From the NCBI GenBank assembly GCA_030770545.1, contig CM061106.1, positions 258,001 to 322,000 on the forward strand: a stretch of 64,000 nt of DNA, given 5' to 3'. Source of the stretch: Macropodus opercularis (lineage: Eukaryota; Chordata; Actinopteri; Anabantiformes; Osphronemidae). Made by a program: the position numbers and the translations under genes. This document shows positions 47,301 to 58,310 of the stretch, in pieces. The notes beneath the pieces were generated by a model. That model worked only from the letters and a program-made list of their open reading frames with translations. It ran no database searches and had not been told where the DNA came from. Position 1 is the stretch's first letter. Each line of letters opens with the position of its first letter.

Positions 47301-49766
47301 TCAGTTCCTGAATGAACAAGTAAGAAATGTGATTCACATAATGGAATGGAATCATGACAATTGTCTACATGTAAGAAACTTCAGTAAATGTGTGACTGTC
47401 TGTGTGATGCTAAACGTTGAGTTAAATCCTCTTACTGCTCTGCAGACAGTCAGCCAGCTCCTCCTGCTTCATCCTCCTCAGGAAGTTCAGTGTGATCTTC
47501 AGAAATGCGTCTCTGCTGCTCCTCCTCTGCTCTTCATCCTCACCATCCAACGCCTCCTCATCCTCCCTCTGACTCTCTAAGCATTCTGGGTAATCTGGAC
47601 TCAGAACCTTCTGGATCTTCTTCAGCTCCTTCTTCACAAACATGACAATGTTGTCCTCCAGCAGCTGGAACAGAAACTCTATGAATGACACCATCCAACT
47701 AAAAGCATGGAGCCAAACATCAGATCCATGTTGGACACACTGACAATCCACTGGTGTAAAAGTGCAGCATGGAGACGATTGAACACAACAGATGAAAGTA
47801 GTGGTTGTCCATGTACAGACCATAAACATGGAGTCCAGGTGTGTTTGGTGCTGCTGGGCAGACTGACCACTGGGAACCTCTGAGCTCTGCTGGTCCACTC
47901 TGTGGAGGAACCATGAAGAATGAGCTCACATGATGTGAGTCCACACAGAGACACACACAAGGTAAAGGTCCATGAAGTGATGCTTGATGTGAGCAGTGAG
48001 TCAGAGACTCCCTGTAGCGGTGAAGCTTTACTGTCACAGTCTCAGCAGCTCTGAACAACATCTATCTCTGCCTCCCTCACTGAACAATGCTGACGTGTTG
48101 GAACAAGGCGTCTAGAGACAGAGTCTGCTGGGATCAGACTGGTTGTACTGGGCAGCTCCCAGTGGGAATGTGTTGAACTGTGTGAGTCTGAGGCAGAGCT
48201 GCTGCTCACACTAGTAACATTGAACCACTTCCTCCATTCATTCATTGTTGGATCCTACATCAAAGTTCAGACGTCAGCTCTGGTGCTGACACTGGGGACA
48301 AACAGTCGTCTCCACTTACTGCAACAACATCAACTAAAGTCTAACAGCAGGAACTTCAACCTACTGCTGGAAGACATTTGAGCCAAATCTGCACGTAGAG
48401 AACGTCAATAACCAGATTTGATCAGAGGTGAACATTTGTGGTTCAGCTGCTTCCTTTGACGTCTGCCTGCAAGTCAGCACTTCATTAGAAGAGGAGCAGC
48501 CCCTGTGACCCTCTACAGGATCAGAGCTTTAGCTACTGGCTGGATGGAGATTGGATCCATGATCAGAGTGTTTGCTGGAAGAACAGTGAAGAAAGCTTCT
48601 CCTTCACATTAACACTAAACACAAACCAACTGACTCACATCAGAAACAAACAACACAACTATTGATCATCATAGAAAGTTTACATCAGATTGTTCAACCT
48701 GATTCAAACTGACAACAACTCACTTTGACTCTGATGCAGGTTGGTCTTTAAAGTTAATAAAAGCATCCATTGACTGGTTGCTCTTGAAGGACACACAACT
48801 GGGTTCAGGTCCAGCTTCAGCAGATTCTTGTCTCTGATGGGACCTGGTAGAAAAACAACTTAGTGACTCTCACATATTTCTTTCTGAAGCAATTACAAAA
48901 AAAATCTGTTCGTAGCTAATGAATTTACTTATGTCATCATAAATATTAATATATAGTGAAAACAATGCAACTTTTTATGAAATAAATGTTCAAACCTCTT
49001 CTTGGGTCGACTGCTTCTCCAAGACGCAGAGTTGTATCCATATAGAGATTTTAGTTTTCGATGACTCCTGGAAGAAATGCTCATAATACATAATACAGCA
49101 ACAACCATAGAATAAACAACTTGGAAATATTAATTATTTAAAGGCCTGTTATGACATATATCAGTTAACATTGTTTTACGAGTATATGAGTAAACAGGTA
49201 CAAAAACTAAAACCTAGATCATCTGCACTCACACCAACTTTATCCAAGTTGTATCAAAACCATTAACTATACACAATTTATTTTCATTCCACTAATAAAT
49301 ACTAATGTTATTAATTTACTTTCTGTCTGACAAATGTTCACAAGCTTCTCCTTCACATTAACACTAAACACAAACCAACTGACTCACATCAGAAACAAAC
49401 AACAAAACTATTGATCATCATAGAAACAACTCACTTTGACTCTGATGCAGGTTGGTCTTTAAAGTTAATAGGCTCCATCTTTGACCAGTTGCTCTTGAAG
49501 GACACACAACTGGGTTCAGGTCCAGCTTCAGCAGGTTCTTGTCTCTGATGGGACCTGATAGAAAAACAACTTAGTGACTCTCACATATTCAGTGGACGTT
49601 TCCTTCATCAATGACCAATAATAGTGAATCTTAAACAGTGTGTGTGACTTGGAGACAGAATCATCAGATGGTCTCAGTCATCTCACCTCTGAGCTTTGGT
49701 CTTTGTCTCCACTCTTCTGGTTTTAGAGGGAGGGGCTCCCTCCTCTCTGTCCTCACACTGAGTCAT
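41191..49766 (-). CDS. NLRC3-like NACHT receptor gene, copy B
   Basis: Paralogue of the gene at 110-3658, here with its LRR part. Exons in order: 49766-49687 (starts MTQCEDREEGAPPSK), 49554-49435, 48843-48724, 47899-47821, 47664-47436, 47307-45510, then LRR exons 44093-43920, 42491-42318, 42036-41863 and 41350-41184. All join in frame, giving about 1035 residues and ending at TGA 41193-41191. Walker A GVAGVGKT, Walker B FILDGLDES, TTRPA and FVHLSVQEFLAALH are intact. Two 120-nt N-terminal cassettes are present where copy A has one, and a possible 72-nt cassette lies between them. No PYD, CARD or SPRY domain is seen. Probably a cytosolic innate sensor; ligand unknown. Joining the LRR exons across 1.4 kb introns is inferred from phase. 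Confidence 0.85.
41863..42036 (-). CDS. LRR exon 3 of NLR copy B
   Basis: 174 nt, phase 2-2, reads CSLSEVSCDSLASALKSN then LTQLDLSFNNLQDSSVKHL. Acceptor ttattcag and donor CTGAG|GTCAGA match its neighbours. Confidence 0.85.
42318..42491 (-). CDS. LRR exon 2 of NLR copy B
   Basis: 174 nt, phase 2-2, reads CCSLSEISCDSLASALK then LTQLDLSGNKLQDSSVKHL. Nearly identical to the exon at 41863-42036, including intron flanks, so the pair arose by recent exon duplication. Confidence 0.85.
42492..43919. other. Intron of NLR copy B with LINE debris
   Basis: No LRR exon seen. A plus-strand stretch at about 42890-43010 (gctccttcagtggagactga, then agactctacaaccaaccagt) resembles the 3' end of a fish LINE. 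The rest is unassigned. Confidence 0.4.
43920..44093 (-). CDS. LRR exon 1 of NLR copy B
   Basis: 174 nt with acceptor ttttcag|GCTCAGTGG and donor CTCAG|GTCAGG. Its first base completes the split valine codon left by the NACHT exon. Reads VLSGCNISERGLEALSSVL then LRELDLSYNNLQDSGVKLL, the standard first LRR of fish NLRC3-like proteins. The corresponding exon of copy A must lie left of the window. Confidence 0.85.
44094..45509. other. NACHT-to-LRR intron of copy B
   Basis: Contains a plus-strand L2-like LINE fragment near 44525-44566. From 45401 to the exon edge it matches the left end of the window. Confidence 0.6.
44470..44700 (+). mobile_element. L2-like LINE RT fragment in NLR copy B intron
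   Basis: The plus strand at 44525-44566 reads SYRPTSNLSFLSKP, close to the RT motif NYRPISNLPFLSK of fish L2-type elements. Frames break on both sides. Confidence 0.6.
45510..47307 (-). CDS. FISNA-NACHT exon of NLR copy B
   Basis: 1798-nt exon, acceptor cattcag|GAACTG and donor GT|GTAAGT as in copy A. The NACHT motifs are the same. It differs from copy A by scattered substitutions and by a lysine/histidine-rich patch near 45950-46015 (VFKKKHKLKHLHL), where copy A has a shorter, different sequence. Confidence 0.9.
47436..47664 (-). CDS. N-terminal linker exon of NLR copy B
   Basis: 229 nt, same splice sites and phase as 2046-2274. Encodes LLEDNIVMFVKKELKKIQ and the acidic stretch. One residue change from copy A is RRMKQEE in place of MRMKQEE. 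Confidence 0.85.
47821..47899 (-). CDS. 79-nt N-terminal exon of NLR copy B
   Basis: Identical in position, phase and signature (VDQQSSEVPSGQ) to 2431-2509 in copy A. Confidence 0.8.
48724..48843 (-). CDS. Second 120-nt N-terminal cassette of NLR copy B
   Basis: Phase 2-2 exon with SAEAGPEPSCVSFKSNQSMD and an NFKDQPASESK tail. Acceptor ctaccag|GTCCC. It is a tandem relative of the exon at 49435-49554, together with matching intron sequence on both sides. Confidence 0.75.
48996..49067 (-). CDS. Possible 72-nt extra N-terminal cassette of NLR copy B
   Basis: Acceptor tttcttccag|GAGTCA and donor AAGAG|GTTTGA enclose 72 nt that are open and phase 2-2, exactly compatible with both flanking cassettes. 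It would encode SHRKLKSLYGYNSASWRSSR then PKKR, a strongly basic peptide. The donor is weak and there is no counterpart in copy A, so this may be a chance exon. Confidence 0.4.
49435..49554 (-). CDS. First 120-nt N-terminal cassette of NLR copy B
   Basis: Phase 2-2 exon, SHQRQEPAEAGPEPSCVSFK and then SNWSKMEPINFKDQ. Closest to the single cassette of copy A (3336-3455). Confidence 0.78.
49687..49766 (-). CDS. Start exon of NLR copy B
   Basis: 80 nt, begins MTQCEDREEGAPPSKTRRVE and ends after two bases of a codon at GTGAGA. It is nine bases shorter than in copy A (3570-3658), an in-frame difference centred on the TLCGDHES segment. Confidence 0.78.
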
Positions 49767-52448
49767 ATCCACATCAGCTCACACACACTTTCTACCTTCA
49801 TGTGGAGACAAACACAAATCATTCACCTGCACATCAACTGAAATCCTCCTTCCATCATTAGTCAAATATCAGCTGCTCCTGGTCGTATCTTCTTCTCTGT
49901 TTCGTATTTGCTGCCTTTAAAAGTCTAACACGTCTCCCTGAGTAAAGACAAACCAGCTACAGCCTCCTAATGTGACTGTTGCAGTGCTGGACCATTGTGG
50001 CCATAGTCAGATTCTCCAGACGGATTCAGTCCCAGTCAGTGAGGACAGTAACTGACGCTGACGTTCACGGAGCCGAGGACGGACAAACGTCCACCGAGGC
50101 CTAGTTTGCATTTATTGCAACGGACAGGAGAGAGGAAGAACAAATGTGGGAGGAAAAGACAGTTCAAATATATTTACAGCTGAAAATCAGCCAATTTCCT
50201 TTGCTTCTTGGTCAGTTTGATGTTTGTAGTTTTACCATTGAAGCAGACGTCTCATTTCAAAATAAATTACTCCTAACATATGCACAGTAAAATAAGTTGA
50301 TACTCAGTGTGGTAGTACTCTATGAAGTACTCAGTACTATGAAGGAAGGTGATCTACTAATTAGAGGAACAGGTTTTTATGTTAAATCTGGAAAAGAGGT
50401 CATTTGCGTTTTATCCATTTCATTAGTGAATATTTCTAAACGTACACAGTCAATTATGTCCTATTATAATTTGCGTTATTAGTATCATGATCACGTCATC
50501 ATCAACCGTAATTATCGTACGAATCTCGCACTTAGAATCCAGTGTCGGCTGATTGGAAACAGCGGCTCAGTGACGCAGTACCGTCAGAACCATTCGTTCA
50601 TTTCTCCTGAACGTGTTGATACAACTATTCCCCGTCCAGCATGAAACCATGAAACGAGCTTTAACTGCAGAGTCGCCAAACTCACGAAAAGTGAGAAAAA
50701 CAACAGAAACAGTCGCTAAATCTGTCGCTGGTTTCAGGAAGTCGCCATGTTGGAAAAACTGACTCTACTGACACAACATGGAGGAGAAAGTCTGTTCATC
50801 ACATCCTCACGAGGTTTAACGAGCGAACAGCAGATTTGTGCTGTTTGACGAACAAACTAACAGTTAACAGTTAGTGTGAAAACAAAGAGTCAAATGCTTC
50901 ACCTTAAAATGGAGGAAATTCACTGACGCTCGACGCAGAGTGAAAATAACAGGAAGTGGTGGAAAAGGCTGGAACAGGGAATCTGATCCTTTTCTGGATG
51001 TGGGCGGGTCCATCCAACACATATCGATACCAACGTTCGTATCGGTATTAATCGATATCCGTTGAAAAATATCGATACTTTGGTTTAACTCTTGTCACAC
51101 AATAAGATATCTGATCTGCTTTCCTGTGCTATGCACTGCTTCCATTTCTTAGAAAGGTTGTGGCCTTGTCGCGGGGACCATGAGTTAGAGAGACGTTCCC
51201 TGCGGACAGTAGTGTTTTAATGTTTACGCTCATGTTAAACACTGTCATCATTAAATTGATAATTGATAATATTTACTCGATATCGGATCGTTACTGAAAT
51301 CTGTGGTGTCGTCCACCACTAACGCTGAACTTCTTCTTCTTCTTCTTCTGTGGTTTTTAATTGCGGTGAAACCAACGTCGTTCGCTCATCCGTCGCGCTT
51401 TAAAAATGTCAAGCGTCCTTATTTTAGGGTTTACAGCAGAGCATTAAACGCGGCGGAAGCTATTTTGTTTTCATAATAAGACGTCTGATCTGCTCTAATT
51501 ATATATTACTACAAAATAAATATGAACACACGACAAAGCTGTCACCTCACAAAGAACTGCGGACTTATTATTAGAACTTAAATATGGCATTTCCTACTGA
51601 AAATACAGTATAAGTTGTCCACTTTGATGCTGAATTAAATGACTGTGTGCATAAAGCCAAAAGACCTAAATACAGGACTGACTTACACAGACATCAACTC
51701 CAGTCTGAGGTTATAACTGTCTGAGAGAAAAGAGAACGTCTCCATGTGGTCGCTGCATTTTACTGGAGGTTATTTGTTAATAACTTCACGTCATGTGACC
51801 TATATATAACGTGTGTGTACATGTCCCACAGGACACAACCCTCTATGTCCAGTGTTAGGACAACACTGACATCACATGATGAATGAACACGTCACATGTC
51901 TGACACGTGGCTGAATCTGTTTCCCAGAGAGATTTTCAGCCTAATGTTGAATATCTGACTCCAAACCAGCTTCACTGTGGTGAGTTAGTGCTGCTCACTA
52001 GATAAAACATCTGACACTGGACTAAATGGAAAAAGAGGAACCAGGTTCTATGTAGGGTCACATGGACACTTCCTCTGTTTCCTGCTGCCTCACAAACAAA
52101 TAAATACTCGAATACTTTATGTTCATATGGAGGAAATTCACTGAAGCCCAGACAAAGTGAAATGAACAGGAGCAGGAAATCTCTGCCAGCATTGCTCAGT
52201 AAGTAGCTGCTAAACGTCGTCGTCCCTGATGTTTGGTCCTGTCCAGCAGTTCAGTAGCAGCATGTTCTGCTGCATCGAGGACAGTTTTGCTCTTTCAGGA
52301 GGAGCAGGCATCAGGGGGAGTCAGCAGAAGACCCCACCCAGGCAGCAGGACCCTGCAGCCGAGCCGAGAACGGACAAACGTCGACCGTGGCCTAGTTTGC
52401 ACTTCTGCGAGGGGGAATGGTCAGCCCGGGGGAATTGTGGGTAATGGA
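49767..52448. other. Repeat mosaic upstream of NLR copy B
   Basis: From about 49881 to 51730 the sequence is absent at the collinear site in copy A (near 3765) but resembles A 4820-5590 and the later block at 53.3-54.3 kb. It includes the left arm of a long inverted repeat (50395-50725). From 51735 to 52448 it is collinear with A 3790-4510. Confidence 0.55.
50395..50725 (+). repeat. Left arm of a long inverted repeat, copy B
   Basis: cattagtgaatatttctaaa, then acgaatctcgcac, then acagtcgctaaatctg here are found reverse-complemented and in reverse order at 53355-53885. Such arms are typical of nonautonomous DNA transposons or foldback elements. Confidence 0.6.
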
Positions 52449-52462
52449 TTGTGTAAATAGTT

Positions 52463-52953
52463 CTTCTTCTTCTTCTTCTTCTTTCCGTTTTATGGCGGGC
52501 GGCATCCAGTGATAAGGTGCATTACCGCCACCTACTATGCTGGAGTGTGGATCAGGGTTGCAGGAGGAAAACAAACAAACAAAAAAAAACCAACAACAAC
52601 TACACTCAACTTATTAGTCCCGTGTTTTTCAGAAATGTCAGTAGTGCTCTATAACTCCCTGATTGATTGAGTATGTGCTTTAAATCTAATCCCTGTGCTT
52701 CAAGTGATCGCTCCATTGTCTCCCTCTCTGACCTATATTCTTGACAGTGACATAGCACGTGTTCTATTGACTCCTCTAATTCACAAAAATTACATAGACC
52801 CGTCTGGTGTTTCCCTGTTCGGTGCAGTGACTTATTCAGCTTTGTGTGCCCTAATCTTAACCGTGATATTACCTTGTCCTCCTTTGTGTTTCCTACTGTT
52901 GCCCTCATTTGCCCCACTTCCTTCTGAATGTTATACAGATGTCTGCCTGTTTT
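52463..52953 (-). mobile_element. Copy-B-specific 5'-truncated LINE insertion with target duplication
   Basis: 491 bp flanked by the 14-bp direct repeat ttgtgtaaatagtt (52449-52462 and 52954-52967), which occurs once at the same place in copy A (near 4509). The minus strand reads HLYNIQKEVGQMRATVGNTK, then SRLRLGHTKLNKSLHRTGK and CNFCELEESIEHVLCHCQEY, a zinc-knuckle-like C-terminus of an I/Nimb-type LINE (clade is a guess). The 3' end is a (GAA)n tail. Inserted after the duplication. Confidence 0.85.
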
Positions 52954-52967
52954 TTGTGTAAATAGTT

Positions 52968-55070
52968 CTGTGTGTGCATTGTTTATGTAGGTGTGGTTGT
53001 GTGTAGTTCTTGTTATGTAGGGTGCGTCTTGTGGCCGACACCGTGGGGGAACTGTGTGTAGGAGTGACCACCCTGCTGACTGGCCAATGTGTGTGTTCAA
53101 AAAGCTCCGCTGTCACTGTGTCTGGAGAAAACTGTAAAAATGCAGGAGCTGTGTCTGCTTTCATAAAGCAGCTCGAGACACTTGGGGTCGTGTGGTGCAT
53201 GGGACACAAGTGTTCTCTCATCCGCCTGCCACGTTGAACAGTTCACTCTATATTAGCCTGCTAGCACCCAAGCTAGCCGTTAGCTAGGGCTAGTTAGCTT
53301 CCGCTCCTCCGCCCACCGTTACAATATGTACGTTATAATTACAGATTGTACAGATTTAGCGACTGTTTCTGTTGTTGGAGACTTGTCATGAGTTTGGCAA
53401 CTCTGAAGTTAAAGCTCATGTCAGAAAGTCGCCATGTTGGTAAAACTGACTCTAGTTCTACTGAAACTCTACTGACACAACATGGAGGAGAAAGTCTGTT
53501 CATCACATCCTGACGAGGTTTAACAAGCGAGCAGCAGATTTGTGCTGTTTGACGAACTAACTAACAACAGTTAGTGTGAAAACAAAGAGTCAAATACTTC
53601 ACCTTAAATGGAGGAAAATCACTGAAAATCACTGCGTCACTGAGCCGCTGGTCGCATTTCCGTGGTCAAATCAGCCGTCACTGGATTTTAGGTGCGAGAT
53701 TCGTGCGATAATTACGGTAACAGTGTTGCAATCGCTTGTAAGAGCTGAGAGACTGAAACTACAATATAACAGATAGAGCTGATGAATGTGATCATCTTAC
53801 TAATAATGAAAAATATAATAGGACATAATTGACTGTGTACGTTTAGAAATATTCACTAATGAAACGGATTAAGAAAACGAAAATTACCTATTTTCCAGAT
53901 TTAAGATTAAAAAAACCCTTAAGTCTTGAGTAGTGGATTACTCAAAAAGTACACAGTAAAATCAGTTGATACTTAGTGTGGTAGTACTCTATGAAGTACT
54001 CAGTAGTACTATGAAGGTGATCTACTAAGTAGAGGAACAGGTTTTATTCAAACCCAAAGTCTAGAAATAAATCTCTGTTTTACTCATTGTATGATACTTG
54101 AGTAGTGGATTACTCAAAGTACACAGTAAAATAACTTCATACTTTGTGTGGTAGTACTCTATGAAGTACTAAGTAGTACTATGAAGGAACGATGATCTAC
54201 TAATTAGAGGAACAGTTTTTTTTTAAATCTTAAATCTGGAAAATAGGTCATTTTCGTTTTCCTAATCCATTTCATTCCAGCGTCGTTCGCTCATCCTTCG
54301 TTAAGCCGCGCTTTAAAAATGTTGTGCGCCCGTATTCTAGGGTTTACAGCAGAGCAATAAACGCGGTGGAAGCTACTTTCTGTTTTCACAATAAAACGTC
54401 TGATCTGCTCTAGGCATGTAATACTGAAAATACTGTATAATTTGAATAGTTTGATGTTGGATAAAATGACTTTGGTGCATAATGTCAGGCCCAGACTAAT
54501 ATCTCCTTGTTCTAGAGCTACTGTCCTCTCACCTCACAAACAACTGTGGACTTTTACTGCATGGTTTATGATTTATTACTTATTAAACATCTAGCTCAAG
54601 AACCTTGATCCAAACCATGAGCAACAATGCAGAAATACAGTCAGCAACTGCTTTTATTAACATGACAGAAAACCTTTCAACATTTAACCGGTTCATGAAA
54701 AGCCCTAAGTACAGGAATCACTTACACAGACATTGATTCCAACCTGAGGACACAACCCTCTATTTCACATCCTCTGTTTCCTGCTGCCTCACAAACTGAT
54801 GACTAACATATAAATCTGATCAGTTTACAGAGAAATCAGAGAAAAACCAAAAGAAACCTGAAAGTCTGAACATCCTTTCAGATGTTTCTGTCAGTTCAGC
54901 TACTGATCATTAACTGTCTCTAGTTCTACTGAGATTCTACTGACACAACATGGAGGAGAAAGTCTGTTCATCACATCCTGATGAAGTTTAACAAGAGGAA
55001 CAAACTCACAACATTTGGTGTCAAAATAAATAATAATAACACTAAAGTCAAATACTTCACCTTTCTTTCA
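52968..55070. other. Repeat mosaic before the minisatellite, copy B
   Basis: Contains the right arm of the inverted repeat (53355-53885). Near 53955-54020 and 54110-54190 two tandem-like copies of gtggtagtactctatgaagt have a third relative near 50310. From about 54280 it is collinear with A 5450-6250. No gene. Confidence 0.5.
53355..53885 (-). repeat. Right arm of the long inverted repeat, copy B
   Basis: Reverse-complement partner of 50395-50725, interrupted at about 53430-53625 by the tactgacacaacatggagg module. Confidence 0.6.
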
Positions 55071-56907
55071 GAGAAAGAGCTAACACTACTGGATAGACCA
55101 CAACACTAAGAGCTAACGCTACTGGATAGACCACAACACTAAGAGCTAACGCTACTGAACAGACCACAACACTAAGAGCTAACACTACTGAACAGACCAC
55201 AACACTAAGAGCTAACGCTACTGAACAGACCACAACACTAAGAGCTAACGCTACTGAACAGACCACAACACTAAGAGCTAACACTACTGAACAGACCACA
55301 ACACAACACTAAGAGCTAACACTACTGAACAGACCACAACACAACACTAAGAACTAACACTACTGAATAGACCACAACACTAAGAGCTAACACTACTGAA
55401 TAGACCACAACACTAAGAGCTAACACTACTGAATAGACCACAACACTAAGAGCTAACACTACTGAATAGACCACAACACTAAGAGCTAACACTACTGAAT
55501 AGACCACAACACTAAGAGCTAACACTACTGAACAGACCACAACACTAAGAGCTAACGCTACTGAACAGACCACAACACTAAGAGCTAACGCTACTGAACA
55601 GACCACAACACTAAGAGCTAACACTACTGAATAGACCACAACACTAAGAGCTAACACTACTGAATAGACCACAACACTAAGAGCTAACACTACTGAATAG
55701 ACCACAACACTAAGAGCTAACACTACTGAATAGACCACAACACTAAGAGCTAACACTACTGAATAGACCACAACACTAAGAGCTAACACTACTGAACAGA
55801 CCACAACACTAAGAGCTAACACTACTGAACAGACCACAACACTAAGAGCTAACGCTACTGAACAGACCACAACACTAAGAGCTAACGCTACTGAACAGAC
55901 CACAACACTAAGAGCTAACGCTACTGAACAGACCACAACACAACACTAAGAACTAACACTACTGAACAGACCACAACACTAAGAGCTGACGCTACTGAAC
56001 AGACCACAACACTAAGAGCTAACGCTACTGAACAGACCACAACACTAAGAGCTAACGCTACTGAACAGACCACAACACTAAGAGCTAACGCTACTGAACA
56101 GACCACAACACTAAGAGCTAACGCTACTGAACAGACCACAACACTAAGAGCTAAAACTACTGAACAGACCACAACACTAAGAGCTAACACTACTGAACAG
56201 ACCACAACACTAAGAGCTAACACTACTGAATATACCACAACACTAAGAGCTAACACTACTGAACAGACCACAACACTAAGAGCTAACACTACTGAACAGA
56301 CCACAACACTAAGAGCTAACACTACTGAACAGACCCCAACACTAAGAGCTAACGCTACTGAACAGACCACAACACTAAGAGCTAACGCTACTGAACAGAC
56401 CACAACACTAAGAGCTAACGCTACTGAACAGACCACAACACTAAGAGCTAACACTACTGAACAGACCACAACACTAAGAGCTAACACTACTGAACAGACC
56501 ACAACACTAAGAGCTAACCCTACTGAACAGACCACAACACTAAGAGCTAACGCTACTGAACAGACCACAACACTAAGAGCTAACGCTACTGAACAGACCA
56601 CAACACTAAGAGCTAACGCTACTGAACAGACCACAACACTAAGAGCTAACGCTACTGAACAGACCACAACACTAAGAGCTAACGCTACTGAACAGACCAC
56701 AACACTAAGAGCTAACGCTACTGAACAGACCACAACACTAAGAGCTAACGCTACTGAACAGACCACAACACTAAGAGCTAACGCTACTGAACAGACCACA
56801 ACACTAAGAGCTAACGCTACTGAACAGACCACAACACTAAGAGCTAACCCTACTGAACAGACCACAACACTAAGAGCTAACACTACTGAATAGACCACAA
56901 CACTACA
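55071..56907. repeat. 33-bp minisatellite array, copy B (about 55 units)
   Basis: Same 33-bp unit, orientation and right boundary as the copy A array but roughly half its length. The extra-acaac marker occurs near 55301, 55339 and 55938, spaced 38 and 599 bp apart. Long runs of the gctactgaacag variant dominate its right part, unlike copy A. About 320 bp that separate the array from the left flank in copy A are missing here. Confidence 0.97.
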
Positions 56908-58310
56908 ACACACTGCGTCCGTCCAACTGCGGTCACTGAGCCACTGTTCGCATTTCCGTGGTCAAATCAGCCGTCACTGGATTTTAAGTGGAAGATTTGT
57001 GTGATAATTATGGTAAGAAAATGCAAATGACCTCTTTTCCAGACTTATAAAACCCTGTTCCTCTAATTAGTAGATCACCAACAATCAACAATGTTGGGAA
57101 CGTTGCACATTACAACCACTACAGTCAAACTGAATTCAGCCTGCTCCACTAAACGTCCTCTAGAATCCCACTGTCTGATCCTGGAGGCTTTGGGGGAATA
57201 GATCATCATCATCATCATCATCATCATCACTGTCCTCACTCATCCAGGTAACTTGGCTGAGCAGATCCTGAAAGGAGAACGATGCATATTAACCTAAAAG
57301 CCACCACAGTCTGTTCCACAGGTTTCCTTTAGGGAAGTCACTTCTATTTGCTGTCAGGCTTTATTTTTACCTGGGCAGTAAGTAAACTGTCAGCGTGTGG
57401 AGGAAATGATTCCTGCTGTGTCAGGCCTTTCCTTGAGCAGAGTCCACACCTTTGTGTTGTTGAGCCTCTTTCTGATCTGCTTTACCTGCTGTTACTGGTG
57501 GTAAATCCCAGGAAAACCAAGGTTGTTTATTCCGTGTGTCACTCAAGGCTCATCACCATCAACGAAACGTTTTGCTTTTATGTGACGGGCTCTGTGTCTG
57601 GGATCAGTTGGGGAATGTTGGTGAGACTGTTTGATAAAGTTATATGAACATGAGCCCGAACACTCAACGCAGGTTGGAAAAGTACCCACAGCAGAGTAGA
57701 GAAAAGAGCTCAGAGGTTTGCAGAGGCAACAGTCTTTTGTTCCCTCGCAGGGGGTTTGGCCCCAGAAGTGATTGTTGTGCTGAATCGATTAGTGACGAAT
57801 ATTTAATCTAGAAATAGATCAAAACTTGCTGCGAGTTGATAACGTGGGAACGTTCCATTAGCCTGGGCCAGATCAACCCAGGTGTGAAATTCACCTCGAG
57901 CAGAGGCCTGAGTTTATAAGAAATCACAGTGAAAAGTGCTTTTCTCTGATAAGTGAGTCCAGACTGAAATGTGTTGAATATATGCATATGAATGAATGAA
58001 GCTTCATTTCACCAAGAAATTTCACACATTATCTTATTAGCAGACTACAAGTTGAAACAATTAGGCCCCATGACTTGGAAAAAGAGAGAATAGTAGATGA
58101 GAGCGATGATAAAAGTTGAAGGAGCTGGAAAGTTATGGGGAAGAAACTTGTGTGGACCCCAGAGGGTCACATGTCATTTGAAACCATTAGAGTGTTGTTG
58201 CAGCAGGATCCTGCTCTGGCTCTACCAGACTATGAGAACACGTCACTAGTGTTTCTTGTTAAACAGACATGAACGGGTCTAAAGGAGGAGTGTGGCAACG
58301 TGTGTGTAGC
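56908..58310. other. Noncoding DNA between minisatellite and LINE, copy B
   Basis: Collinear with 9885-11470. It includes the (atc)n run near 57205-57229 and the 99-codon frame at 57348-57647 with a translation identical to copy A. About 180 bp present in copy A just before the LINE tail are missing. Confidence 0.45.
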
